A stretch of DNA of 64,000 nt, taken from assembly GCA_024734495.1 (NCBI GenBank), contig JALMQS010000906.1:682001-746000 (forward strand), in the 5' to 3' direction. The stretch's first letter is position 1; every line of letters begins with the position of its first letter. The DNA comes from Forficula auricularia. Taxonomy: Eukaryota > Arthropoda > Insecta > Dermaptera > Forficulidae. Of this stretch, positions 10,875-20,104 are shown piece by piece. The notes under the pieces were generated by a model. That model saw nothing but the letters and a program-made list of their open reading frames with translations. It was not told where the DNA came from and searched no databases. A program made the translations under genes and the position numbers.

Positions 10875-11080
10875 AAATCTAAGATTTTAGTAGAATATTT
10901 TTACATTGCATATCAGAGGGCTTAGACCTCTCAGAAGCTGAACCCAAGTACTAACACGCTTGCCGAGTTTGTTAGTTCGACCCTCGAGACAAGTACATAA
11001 GTTCAACTCCTGAGGGGACGAACCCCTCTGAAATGCAATGTAAAAATATTCTACTAAAATCTTGGATTTTTACCTTAATT
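10875..11080. repeat. T-arm palindrome, array unit 3
   Basis: Same structure. The outer arms read TTGCATATCAGAGG / CCTCTGAAATGCAA, matching the outer arms of the separate palindrome at 59828-60030. Confidence 0.75.
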
Positions 11081-11365
11081 AAATTCTTTCATGATAAATT
11101 GTATAAATTAAAGGTTTTTTAGACACATATAATAAATAAATACAATAGTTTTTATTGATTATTATTATTTCTTTGAATAATTTACCATACAGTTTCGGTC
11201 AGTTCTGGCTGGTAGTATAGAAAATGGAAACATTTTTTTTGCAAAATTTTTTAAACATTTACACAAAATAAAACCATACAATTTCACATTTGTACATACA
11301 ATTTAGTTAAAAATTTGTAATTTGTAAATATCCATACATTAGTAACGTATATGTTTCAATAATTT

Positions 11366-11630
11366 ATAAACAGTTGTCATTGATTAGAATCTATTTTGAA
11401 CTGATGATCAATTAAAGATTTTTTTATTATATTTTACAAACAATTCTTCAATTAAATAATTCTCTCATTGTGTATTGTATGGTATAACAAATCTTATAAA
11501 TTGTTTCAATTTTCAGTACTACTAAAGATGGTCAACCAGGGATGACCAAAACTGCCGGGTAAATTAATCAAACAAAGAATAATAATTGGTTAGCATTACT
11601 ATATTTATTTATGTGACTAGAAAATTTTAA
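11366..11630 (-). repeat. Inverted remnant of an array unit
   Basis: From about 11500 to 11630 the hammerhead-like block and the ATAATAAATAAATA block of the array recur in opposite orientation (CTAAAGATGGTCAACCAGGG on the plus strand; CTGAAGA mutated to CTAAAGA). This suggests the array was once part of a larger inverted repeat. Confidence 0.65.
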
Positions 11631-11680
11631 AAATAATCCGGTATGAAAATACACGTTTTGAGGTTGAATAAGACAATATT

Positions 11681-11951
11681 GAGGCGACTGTGGGTCAGTG
11701 GCTAGAGTGTTGGGTCGCTGACTCGGAGATCGCTGGTTCGAGACCAAGTCTCAGCAGATAGATATTTGCAGCCGCCTTCTCTTGGAAAGTAATGGCAACC
11801 TACCAAGAGTATAATTGCCAAGTGACCTCTCCGAATTAGCCGTTCGGAACCGGCGTTAAAAAGTAGGTCCCGTATATCTGTGTAAACACACTCAGCACAG
11901 GTATATGTGGAGAGGCGCCGACACCCGTTTCGGGTATGGAACTCGAAGAAG
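11681..11951 (+). mobile_element. tRNA-derived SINE, full length
   Basis: A 271-bp insertion flanked by an exact 11-bp target duplication AAGACAATATT (11670-11680 and 11952-11962). The head has a box A-like GGTCAGTGGCTAGAGTG and a box B GGTTCGAGACC at the proper distance, showing tRNA origin and an internal Pol III promoter. The body (about 11760-11930) is unrelated to tRNA, and the tail is a GAA repeat. The perfect duplication means a fairly recent insertion by LINE machinery. No other copy is seen in this window. Confidence 0.93.
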
Positions 11952-11962
11952 AAGACAATATT

Positions 11963-13906
11963 CAGAAAATGGACTACAATCAGGTGTGTGTATTCTTTCA
12001 AAATTCCGATAGAATTACAGTCGCTTTGTCGAATCCTTTTTTCTCCCCATATGTAATACTAATTACTCAAAAAATACAGGACTGAATAAAGTAATGCTTG
12101 AGGCAAACTCCTCACAGTTAGACTTCTTTTCATATAGTGTGAGGGATATCAAAATATATTGCTTACACTACGATTAAATGTCTAATAAATTGTATATATT
12201 ATTTATTGTGTGAAAGTGTAAATTGTAACTGGGATAACTCCCGTATATTGAATAATGAGATTATCACAATAAATCGACTCCATCTGTTTCTATCACCTCA
12301 ACCTTTTATTTTAAATGTTTGTAAATGAAAAGCCTTAATATGCTGAAAGTTCATCCTCCAATAATTTTCGACTCTTTGAATGCACTTTTAATTAATGATA
12401 TGAATACAAATCGAATCTCTATGTATATCTTCCGATTTTTCCACTCCCACTTACGCCCTGACCGGATAATTAATTCATTGAAAACAAACGCTTTTCTCTA
12501 AATATTGTACTTAGCTAAATTTACACCCTGAAGAATTTCTTGAATCGCAAAAGACAAAATATCTTTTCTGATGTGAACAACCGCGATGCTATTCAACCAT
12601 CGAAGGCCACCTGAATATGAATAGAATTTCGTACCTTGGTGAAATTTTAGCCCATGCACCCGTATTTTGACACTTAATGCGTTACGGCAGTCTCATGTCA
12701 CAAAAATATATAAAATCGTTCTCTAAAAATAAAAATGACGATTTTATGCTGAGATTCACTTTCGATTTTCTTTAATTAAAAAACAAATTGTGAAAATTGT
12801 CGTTGTCCATCTCCGGATTAAGCTGCCGGATATCTTGACTGCCTGATAAATCATTGTAAAAATAACTTTCAAATCAAAAAATAGAAGTCTTTTACTCTGT
12901 GAGATGAAAAAATGATGGGTTTCTGCAGAACACGTTTCACGTCAACTTTATATTTATTTAGTTCTTTAGAATTGCTTTGGAATATAGAAGAACCACCCCC
13001 TGAGAAATATATTTAATTTAGGAATCTGTTTGTATATTCTCCAAATGCTGAATATCTTCAACAGTTGGTTAAATTAACTAACCAAATATCGATAAATAAA
13101 CTCCAAAACTACAAACTTTACAGTACGCCCAAAAATCTGGTTTTCCATTCAACCTGAATATGAATATTTCTAGTAATTGCATTATTAATTGAAATCTACA
13201 TCTTCAAATTGAAGAAAAGTTATCTCGTATACTCATATTTGCCAGTAGCAACCAGCATCCGTTCATTTAATAGCCATAATAGGAGCCCCTGCTAGCTAGA
13301 CAACTGATTTGGCAGATTAGTTAAGGTCATGCAAACCAAGCAAACGATCGCAATACTTCCCATTATATTATATATTAATACAATGATATATAAAAAATAT
13401 AAATATATGTGAAAGTCTTTAAAGCCTTGGCACCGTGGTGCACCGCACGACCTTCCACATATGGAGGGCGCATCCCTGCAGGTGGCAAGCCCTCAGTTAT
13501 CATCAGAGCAAAAAAATGAAAATATTGTAAATATTGAGTTTCGACTTTTTGGAGTTTAAATATCGATATGTGGATGGACACAATTTGCCAGCTATTTGGA
13601 ATTCAATCTAAGTTTACCTCCAGCTGTGAGTTTTTGTTTTCTTTGAGTAATGTTAGAGTTTAGAACGATTGTTCATAATTTCATCATTTGTTGTATTAAA
13701 TACCTTACATGTATCAGGTCATACACGTAAATTCACAAGGCCTAAATTAAACTCTATCTAGAATATCAGTCGATCCAATTAGCCTCCAAATTTTCTCTTG
13801 CTACTCTGGCTCTAGTTCTATTTTTTTAAACATCCCCAATTTCGACCCTAATATCGAAAATAATAGCTATCTTTTTACTTTCCCATATATTCTATATCCT
13901 GTAATG
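11963..13906. other. Low-repeat AT-rich DNA, no gene recognised
   Basis: About 1.9 kb with little sharing with the rest of the window, so it may be unique sequence. A GC-richer patch at 13420-13500 has no B-box and no convincing frame. No splice-bounded open exon was found by eye. Confidence 0.4.
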
Positions 13907-14394
13907 AAGATAGATAGATTTATTGAATGATCTGAGGATGTTCTTCTTCTGGAGCAAAAAAGATAATATAAAATTAGAATTAAATATAATATAATAATAC
14001 AAAACATTAATAAGAAATTAAAATTAAACCATACCATACAATAATATAATAAATATAAATACATATATAACACAATAATACATACTTGTATGCTACACAT
14101 TAGAGATATCACAAAGCATTCTCCCCCAATCATGACTATTAACAATACAAATAAACCCTTCCACCTCCAATCCACCAATACACTCACCACCACACAATCT
14201 TATTCAGACATCTGCTTTGAGTAAAAGGTTGTAAAATTTATTTTTGGATAATTTAATCGATCTGGATTCCCTGTGTTGCGGAAGATACTACAAAATAAAT
14301 AAAATATATAGGATATAATGTGAAGTATTACTGGGATCCTGACTCTTTGAGAGCTCTCAGAGATTAAAAAAGTTAATTTTTTATTATAGGTTCA
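13907..14394. repeat. AT-rich, LINE-tail-like sequence
   Basis: It resembles 8515-8640 and 61785-61930 in its long ATA/AAT runs after GAAGAACATCC-type words. It also holds a GTGAAGTATTACTGGGATCC block related to 39000-39050. Assignment is tentative. Confidence 0.3.
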
Positions 14395-15386
14395 TTTTAT
14401 AGTACCTAAATGCACCAAAACTACACGTGAAATTTCATTTTGTTATTTGATAGTTTTTGAGAAAGAGCGTTCACAAAATTTGGTTACATAGTAACTAATG
14501 TTTAATAGACATTTTAGCAAAATAATTAATATCTCCTAAAATATAATTTGTTCGATGTTTATTCATCAGGGCTTTTTTGTAGAGCAAAACGCCATGGTTT
14601 CGCTAAATTTCTTTACTTTATCCAATGCGAAGCATGGGTAAAGTATTGTAAAGGGTCCTCAGGTAAAGACTACGCAACCCATGGTCTCAATTAATGTCAC
14701 AAATTGTAGTATTAATTTAGGTTGAATTTTAGCACGTGACGGTTTTTCCAAAAATTACATGGGGTCTCGTCCAGAGGCCAAAAGGTGCGATTTTTTCATT
14801 GTGTGCCAATAATGTATGTGGTCGGTTTTTTCGTCCACGATTTTTTCTACAGCTTTGAAACGATTAAAATGAAAGTGATATCCTACCATTATTTTAACAA
14901 AATGAAGCGCTGATTAGTATTTGGGACATATCGATATACAAACGAAACATTAGAACTTTATTCCAGTATTTTTTTAGTTTTTTATAAATATATTGAAAAT
15001 GATTTAACTAATTTTAATGAAATTTAATATTGTAATTAACTATATTAAGGACTACAAAAAAGTTTATATAAAGTTTTTAGTCAAATTATATTTTAAAGTA
15101 CTTTTCTCTAGAGTAATATAGTACTTTTTTTAAATTTTTTTATTATTTTATTTTATTTTAAACTTGAACTGCAAATAGGCAGTGAAATCTGATTAATAAT
15201 AAAGGAATAAACATATTAATATTTCAAATTACTTTGAATAAAGTTTAGTAACGATCCGTTGCAGTTAATTTTTATCAAAATAGTTTCAGCCGTTTTTGAG
15301 ATATTTCGAAAAAACGAAACAAAAAACAAACCACTTTTTCATTCACGATTACAATACTTGACCATACCTTGTTTGGTAAAGTAAAA
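14395..15386 (-). mobile_element. Rolling-circle-like family A, interrupted copy
   Basis: The left piece (14395-14610) and right piece (15275-15386) together match the 5' half of family A in reverse. The right end carries the terminal GGTAAAGTAAA. Between them sits a complete family B element (14611-15270), so B inserted into A. Family A is defined best at 48434-49286. Confidence 0.7.
14611..15270 (+). mobile_element. Rolling-circle-like (HINE-type) family B, copy 1
   Basis: It starts CTTTACTTTATCCAATGCG and ends AATAAAGTTTAGTAACGATCCGTTGCAGTT. The ends hold an inverted subterminal repeat (ACTTTATCCAATG / TTGAATAAAGT, the right one mutated) and a hairpin before the terminus. It has no coding capacity. 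It is nested in family A. Confidence 0.75.
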
Positions 15387-15713
15387 TGTCAAAAAAAAGT
15401 GAATTTTGAAAATTTTTAATTTAGCGGAATTTCGATTTTTTTTTTAATGATATTGATGTGAATAGGAAATACACCAGAAGGTCCATCCCCTAAAGGCCTG
15501 TATGGATTGGCCCCTCCATTGTGAAAAGAACAGAGTAGAAGGAAAGAAGCCGGGATCACGAGCCAAATCTCAGAAAGTTAGATATAGTCCAATTTACTAT
15601 GTTTTTAGGGGCTTCGAGCAGTGGTAAATTCTCCGCGCGATAAATTAGGTTAAATTTATCTCCCACTTAATTTTTATTACCAGACCCTATACTTACAGAA
15701 AAAATGTCTGGGT
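15387..15713. other. Unassigned DNA, possible SINE body
   Basis: If the tRNA-like head at 15714-15786 is a SINE on the minus strand, part of this stretch (down to a T-run at about 15433) would be its body and tail. No target duplication was found to prove it. Confidence 0.3.
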
Positions 15714-15786
15714 ATAGCCGGGAATCGAACCCGAGACCTCCGGGTTGCCAGCCAGTTATGCTGACCATTACACCAGGGAGGCGGAC
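15714..15786 (-). tRNA. tRNA-like sequence (SINE head or tRNA pseudogene)
   Basis: Minus strand: a box A-like TGGTGTAATGGTCAGCAT and a perfect box B GGGTTCGATTCCCGG with a 5-bp T-stem. The anticodon arm is imperfect and the two acceptor ends (CCGCCTC and GGCTATA) do not pair, so a functional tRNA is unlikely. A tRNA-derived SINE head is the better reading. Confidence 0.6.
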
Positions 15787-16160
15787 AAAAAGATTCTAAT
15801 CAGTTCAATTTATTGGGGGTCGTGAAGCCTAATCGATTTGAGGTGATTAACTAATTGTGAGGTGGGTGGGTGGGTGGCCTGGCAGTGCGCCATATCCCTT
15901 GCGCTGGCACTGACCGCACCTAACCTGGTCCGCCTTGACAAGGTCAAGAAACCGCGCGCCAATTTATTCGCAAATCCACGAGAACCGTTGCTCGGTGCCA
16001 GTGGGTCAATGCACCGCCTAATTCCGGGGACGGACGGCTATAAATTCGCATTGGAAACAAAAGAGAGGAAAAAAAGCAAAAGCAAACCGTTTGCAAAGCG
16101 CCCACCCTGGCCGCTCAAGACATTCACCTTGCCTTTGCAGATTAGCCCAGAAATATAAAA
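15787..16160 (+). other. CpG- and GC-rich island with a 98-codon frame
   Basis: From about 15855 the base content jumps to more than half G+C with many CG dinucleotides, in an otherwise AT-rich window. The plus frame 15862-16158 is open for 98 codons, with stretches such as NLFANPREPLLGASGS, and a TATAAAT lies inside. It resembles no family I know. It may be a promoter-proximal or first-exon region, or a captured fragment. A splice acceptor-like CCTTTGCAG at about 16140 adds to the genic look. Confidence 0.3.
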
Positions 16161-16309
16161 ATACACCTCTTGGCTTTTATCTCTCCATTAAAATATAAAA
16201 AGCTCATAATATTAATGAGATTTAAATCATTCGATTTTATTTTTATACGATTCTAAACAGGTATGTTAATATAAATGCATATATTTCTCTCATTTTTTAC
16301 TTTTATTTC

Positions 16310-16375
16310 ACTTTACCAAATAAAGAGTACAGTGAAATATTGTATACTTGAATGAAAAAAGTGTTGTTTGTTGCT
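16310..16375 (+). repeat. Family A 5'-end fragment
   Basis: A short diverged piece: CACTTTACC ... GAAATATTGTATACTTGAATG, followed by AAAAAAGTGTT, matches the first ~65 bp of family A. Confidence 0.55.
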
Positions 16376-16461
16376 TCCTATTGCCGAGAGTAACAGCGTT
16401 GCTGATTCATAAAGAGAAATCAATGAGGTTGTCCTCTGCTTGATGCATATAAACATATATA

Positions 16462-16720
16462 TCGTCGCCTTAGAGTGTAAACCTGCTAACTCCATCTTTT
16501 ATCATACCAGTATATGACATATTAATACCGTTCGAAAGAAAAACAAATCCAGCATGGTCCAAGTAAAACTGCTACTTAAAATACGATCGTAAGTTGTAGA
16601 AAAAAAAAATGTGAAATATAGTTTCTTTCCTAAACAATAATATTAAATTTTGTTTGTTTTTTGTCTGCCCTGTAAAATATCTTTGTAGTGAGTTAGCAGG
16701 CTTACACTCTAAGGCGACGA
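16462..16720. mobile_element. MITE, family M1, copy 2
   Basis: A 259-bp element with clean inverted ends TCGTCGCCTTAGAGTGTAAA / CTTACACTCTAAGGCGACGA. Flanks are TAT/TAT, consistent with TA or TATA targeting. It is the best-preserved copy of three. Confidence 0.85.
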
Positions 16721-16992
16721 TATCATTTATTCAGGGGAGTCCTCCTAGTTTCATGAAAAGTATCCTCCCACCACCCAATTTCAAGAAAAGTATCCGTCCC
16801 TTATTTTATTAAGTTCTAAAAAATTTGAAGAGCTTTTTCTTGCCTTTTTGTTGAAGTTATAAGACTTGAAGGTTTTTATTTTTAGTATATAATGCTAAAA
16901 TTCAACAATTTTCACCCCCAATGTCAAAGAAGCATTCTGCGTCTTAACCCCCCCACTGATTTATTTGTTCCCCCACTGATTTATTTGTTAGA

Positions 16993-17027
16993 GACTATAG
17001 TTTCAACGGTTTGACCTCCATCATCAA
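16993..17027 (-). ncRNA. Hammerhead-like motif of family R (core C to T)
   Basis: Minus strand: TTGATGA (first core base C changed to T), U, GGAGG...CCGUU, GAA, then the self-complementary ACUAUAGU and C, followed by UCUAACAAAUAAA. The palindromic stem III plus GUC triplet is the family hallmark. It is probably inactive. Confidence 0.45.
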
Positions 17028-17215
17028 TATTTTTAATTAGAAATACTCTACCTGTTATTTCTCATGGGTTCAAATACCCGATTGGATCTAACAAATTCGT
17101 TTTGCTGTTATGGTAAGCTGGTCACTCATCGAAAGAATTCATTATAACAACAAAACGAATTTACTAGATCCAATCGGGTATTTAAACCCATGGGAAATAA
17201 GGGATACAACATTTA

Positions 17216-17459
17216 CAATTGAAAAAAAATGCTTGTAAAAACATTTTAAGCCAATTTGCCTTAATCTTATGTATTTTTGGGTGCTGAAACCGTATTAGGT
17301 ATCAGGTTTTTTTTCACCCACAATTTTCTCACAATATGACATCGATTAAATATTCTAAAAAATAGGGAAAATTTGATATATAAAAATTAAAAATCAAAGT
17401 TTTTTTTATTAAGTTAGAATTTTACTTACAATAATATTAAATTACTAAAATGCAACTAA
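17216..17459. other. AT-rich DNA, no feature recognised
   Basis: No repeat or frame supported. Confidence 0.3.
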
Positions 17460-17775
17460 GGGCCATTGTTTTTTGGACCAATGTAGATCCCTTGCTCTGA
17501 TGTCTCACTCACGTATAAAACATGGAAACTTTGTAAATCCCTTTTGTTGACCAAGGAGCATGGAGACAACTTTTAAATCTCCATACAGCATCCAATCATG
17601 ATCTGTATAATTAATTTTCTGTAAAATTATATTAATATTTTTCTAAGTTTCCTTGATATGGACTGAATGAGCAACAGGCAATGAAGCATAAGTAATTCCA
17701 ATATGTTCCAAAATGTGAGACATTGGTGGATGATATACGACTTTTTTATTATTATTTTCAGAATCAGCACACCAA
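17460..17775 (-). pseudogene. Decayed transposon-associated ORF
   Basis: Minus-strand translation gives, with stops and at least one break, WCADSENNNKKVVYHPPMSH, then ITYASLPVAHSVHIKE, then DWMLYGDLKVVSMLLGQQKG and FTKFPCF, and after a TGA, RARDLHWSKKQWPL. The pattern GDxKVV...LLGxQxGxTKxPCFxCxWDSRA...HWxKKxWP is known to me from uncharacterised, repeat-associated arthropod proteins. The Cys of the second half is lost. A family name cannot be given. It sits between a family R copy and a family C copy. Confidence 0.7.
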
Positions 17776-17842
17776 ATAAGACACAGGAATTAGTTAATAT
17801 TATTGAAAAAGTCGTTCGCCTGTGTTATTAATTCAAACTTTT

Positions 17843-17874
17843 GAAACTATAGTCTCTAACAAACAAATATATGT
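17843..17874 (+). repeat. Family R fragment with GAAACTATAGTC
   Basis: The 3' half of the ribozyme region (GAAACTATAGTC, 17843-17854, then TCTAACAAACAAATAT) is kept; the CTGATGA half is missing or unrecognisable. Confidence 0.6.
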
Positions 17875-18548
17875 GGCATGCTGCGTCAGGCGTGCCTCCG
17901 GCACGCCCTCTGCACCTTGGTCCTCCGGGCAGGCATTCCTGGCGGGCAGCGTCTCGAGACGGCCAAAAGTTTGTTTGCAATATAATTTTGTTCAACTGTA
18001 TTTTAATTTAATAGATATATTTTATTAATTAAAATCAGCTCCAAGAAATAATTTAACTCATTGGTACAAAATAAAAAATATTTTTTATAGATTGTAGATA
18101 TTATTTATTTTGAGCATATTAAAAAAAAATTGATATTTAGGTACTAAATAAATTTATTATATAAAAATTTCATCTATTACATTTTCATTTAAATTTAGAC
18201 AATTATCTTAAGACGTTTTTCATTAGGGCTATTAATTATTTTTTTAACTGAGAGTGAACACTTACATATATATTCCTCCTTTCGAATATATAAGTCTCTT
18301 CAAGTGGCTTCGATAACAATGAATTAACCCAAACTCCATTGTCTGCTCGGGTACAAAAGAAATGAGAAACCTTTTTTTAAAAACCCTGCGATTGGCATTC
18401 TGCCTGAGAATAATTAATTTAATTACTTAAAATCGTGTGAAATCAAATCAAACAAACATATGGTGTAAATATGGTTTCGATACGTTCAGTGGTTTAGGCG
18501 TGGGTCGATCACGCACACATACACACTAAGGATTTTATATATATAGAT
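17875..18548 (+). mobile_element. Dispersed repeat family C-like, copy 2
   Basis: GC-rich head (GCGTGCCTCCGGCACGCC) followed by an AT-rich body and the tail CACACTAAGGATTTTATATATATAGAT-type ending (split here as CACACTAAGG and TATATATAGAT). The head differs from copy 1, so it may be a sister family sharing the tail. Confidence 0.55.
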
Positions 18549-18564
18549 ATACATATTTATAAAA

Positions 18565-18815
18565 GCAGAACAAAGAAATAATCCTCTGCTTGATGCAAAA
18601 TAAAATATATATACACATATATCTCGTTATGATATATCTGTATATATATTATTTATTTGTTTGATCAAACAAATAAATAATATATATACAGATATATCAT
18701 CTTGAGATATAGTGTGTGTATATGTTTATTTGCATCAAGCAGAGGACAACCTCTTTGTTTCTCTTTGTGAATCAACAACTCTGCTACTCTCGGCAAAACA
18801 AAAACTTTTCAATTA
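18565..18815. repeat. Two family R copies joined head to head (palindrome)
   Basis: The left copy runs on the minus strand (about 18664 back to 18570) and the right copy on the plus strand (18665 to about 18815). Both start with TCAAACAAATAAATA, so the axis is exactly 18664/18665. In intact family copies this word directly follows GAAACTATAGTC, so the axis is the predicted hammerhead cleavage site. The right copy continues TTTATTTGCATCAAGCAGAG, GACAACCTC and ends CTGCTACTCTCGGCAAAAC. Confidence 0.8.
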
Positions 18816-18835
18816 CATATTTATATTCATCATAT

Positions 18836-18945
18836 ACCTATATGGACACATATGTTTATTTACATCAAGCACAGGACAACCTCATTAATTTCTCTTTATA
18901 AATAAACACTCTGATACTCTCGGTAAAACAAAATCTTTTTAATTA
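18836..18945 (+). repeat. Family R tail copy
   Basis: TATGTTTATTTACATCAAGC, ACAGGACAACCTCATT, CTGATACTCTCGGTAAAAC: a second tail in tandem with the previous one, ~120 bp apart. No ribozyme half is present. Confidence 0.7.
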
Positions 18946-18948
18946 ACT

Positions 18949-19018
18949 CTTTTTTACTTTACCATACGGGCAATAGGGAAGTATTGTAGTCGTGCATGAA
19001 AAAAGTGTTTTTTGCTTA
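18949..19018 (+). repeat. Family A 5'-end fragment
   Basis: TTTACTTTACCATACGGGC ... GTATTGTAGTCGTGCATG and a short AAAAAAGTG run: the first ~70 bp of family A, as at 16310, again next to a family R tail. Confidence 0.6.
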
Positions 19019-19134
19019 GTAATATACAATTGTTATCATTATTATTGTTCAGTTCCATAATCTATATCAGATGTAACAAATCAGAGGAAAAAGGAAACAA
19101 TTAAACACCGTGTTAAATCATAATGGCTAATCGC

Positions 19135-19166
19135 AACGTTTCGCCAATTTATTGAGGCTTCATCAG
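19135..19166 (-). ncRNA. Hammerhead-like motif, FB3 left arm
   Basis: Minus strand: perfect CTGATGA (19166-19160), extra A, stem II GCC/GGC around a 10-base loop, GAA, self-complementary ACGU, then U. All core bases are present. Confidence 0.5.
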
Positions 19167-19356
19167 GTTCTTGATCAAATTATTTTAAAACACTTTGTCA
19201 TTGAATTTTTTTCCTGCCAATTGGAATACATATACATAACAATATTTATATAACACCATTTATTGTTTAGAGAGTAGAATATTGGAACAGACCAATCATA
19301 CACCTTCGACTCAAAATTGAATGACAAAGTGTTTTAAAAATAATTTGATCATGAGT

Positions 19357-19388
19357 CTGACGAAGCCACAATAAATTGGCGAAACGTT
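19357..19388 (+). ncRNA. Hammerhead-like motif, FB3 right arm
   Basis: Plus strand: CTGACGA (19357-19363), extra A, GCC/GGC stem II (65-67 with 78-80 of the 19300 block), GAA, ACGU, U. It differs from the left-arm copy only at the free N7 position and one loop base within the core, so the catalytic residues are kept in both arms. Confidence 0.5.
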
Positions 19389-19539
19389 GCGATTGGTCGT
19401 ATGATTTAAAACGGTGTTTAATTGTTTCCTTTTTTCCTCTGATTTGTTACACAATTGTTATATTTATTAAAAATTATTTTTGATTAGTAATAACCGATTA
19501 ATTAAATTATTAAAATTGTTAATGTAAGGGATTATATTT

Positions 19540-19682
19540 TTTATGCAAAAAATTTTTGTTTCCAACGTTTCATCAACTTTGTTGACTTCTAGACTCAAAA
19601 GATAACTATTTGATTCCTGAGGAAGTCAACAAAGTTGATGAAACGTTGGTAATAAAATAAAAAATTATTTGCATAAAAATAA
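19540..19682. repeat. Short fold-back with one intact ribozyme-like half
   Basis: Arms at about 19540-19597 and 19618-19682 are complementary (GTTGATGAAACGTTGG and its complement). The left arm has lost the CTGANGA box. Confidence 0.75.
19617..19647 (+). ncRNA. Hammerhead-like motif (CTGAGGA ... GAAACGTT)
   Basis: CTGAGGA (19617-19623), extra A, a 6-bp stem II GUCAAC/GUUGAU with one terminal G-U and a 3-base loop, GAA, ACGU, U. Strong stem II; stem I weak. Confidence 0.45.
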
Positions 19683-19919
19683 ACTCCTTATTTCTCGATA
19701 ACAACTTAATAATTTATTAAAAATACGCGAAAAAACTACCGACTATTTAAGTTGAGAAAAACTATCCTTAAAAAATTAATTAATAATAAATTTTTCATAT
19801 TAAAAAGGTAAAAATTAAACAAAATTAATACCAGAAGTACTTTTACATTTCAGATAGTTTTCATGTAATTTCTACAGTTTTCTCAGAAATTGCTTTAAAC
19901 TAAAATATTTTTTTTTAAT
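19683..19919. other. AT-rich DNA, no feature recognised
   Basis: Nothing supported. Confidence 0.3.
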
Positions 19920-19929
19920 TTACTTGGTT

Positions 19930-20094
19930 GGTGATCGGGTACAGGGGCTAGGGTTACCGTGCCAACCTGCTAACCAAGTGGGTTCGAATCCGACTCGAGG
20001 CATCCGGCTAAAATCTGACCCCGATAAAATAATAAGTACTATCGTAAATTGGCTTATAGCTAGAAAGGCCGAAAAGCCAAAAAAAAAAAAAAAA
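19930..20094 (+). mobile_element. tRNA-derived SINE with poly-A tail
   Basis: A 165-bp insertion flanked by the exact 10-bp duplication TTACTTGGTT (19920-19929 and 20095-20104). The head GATCGGGTACAGGGGCTAGG ... GTGGGTTCGAATCCGACTC carries a clear box B. The body ends GGCCGAAAAGCC plus an A-run. A 5'-truncated relative lies at 23953-24068. The family differs from the SINE at 11681. Confidence 0.93.
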
Positions 20095-20104
20095 TTACTT
20101 GGTT

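Larger units (their letters stand above)
9541..11365. repeat. Tandem array of three ~610-bp units
   Basis: Units start at the word AAATAATTAATCCGAAGG at 9542, 10148 and 10772, so the spacing is 606 and 624 bp; the third runs to about 11365. Each unit contains, in order, an AT-rich lead, a T-arm palindrome, a CACATATAATAAATAAATAC block and a hammerhead-like block. Divergence between units (point changes, small deletions) shows the array is not recent. The hammerhead block is best in unit 1, has GAAU instead of GAAA in unit 2 (10570-10603), and has lost CTGAAGA in unit 3 (about 11190-11225). Confidence 0.85.
16378..17215 (-). mobile_element. Family R copy carrying a nested MITE
   Basis: Read on the minus strand: inverted upstream block (17056-17201, itself a hairpin), ribozyme region (16993-17027), AACAAATAAATCAG, then an intruding segment (with the MITE at 16462-16720), and the tail CATCAAGCAGAGGACAACC ... 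CTGTTACTCTCGGC at 16378-16455. The conserved tail contains a GAGG-ACAA-CCTC hairpin. Interruption by a MITE shows this copy is older than the MITE insertion. Confidence 0.7.
19080..19450. repeat. Fold-back FB3 with a hammerhead-like motif in each arm
   Basis: Arms of ~155 bp (about 19080-19235 and 19305-19450) are reverse complements over words such as ACACTTTGTCATT and GGCGAAACGTTGCG. Each arm holds one hammerhead-like core, both 5' to 3' toward the outer ends. The arms differ by several substitutions. Confidence 0.8.

Noticed and set aside
15714..15786. Functional tRNA
   Set aside because: Acceptor ends do not pair and the anticodon arm is imperfect; a SINE head or pseudogene is more likely.
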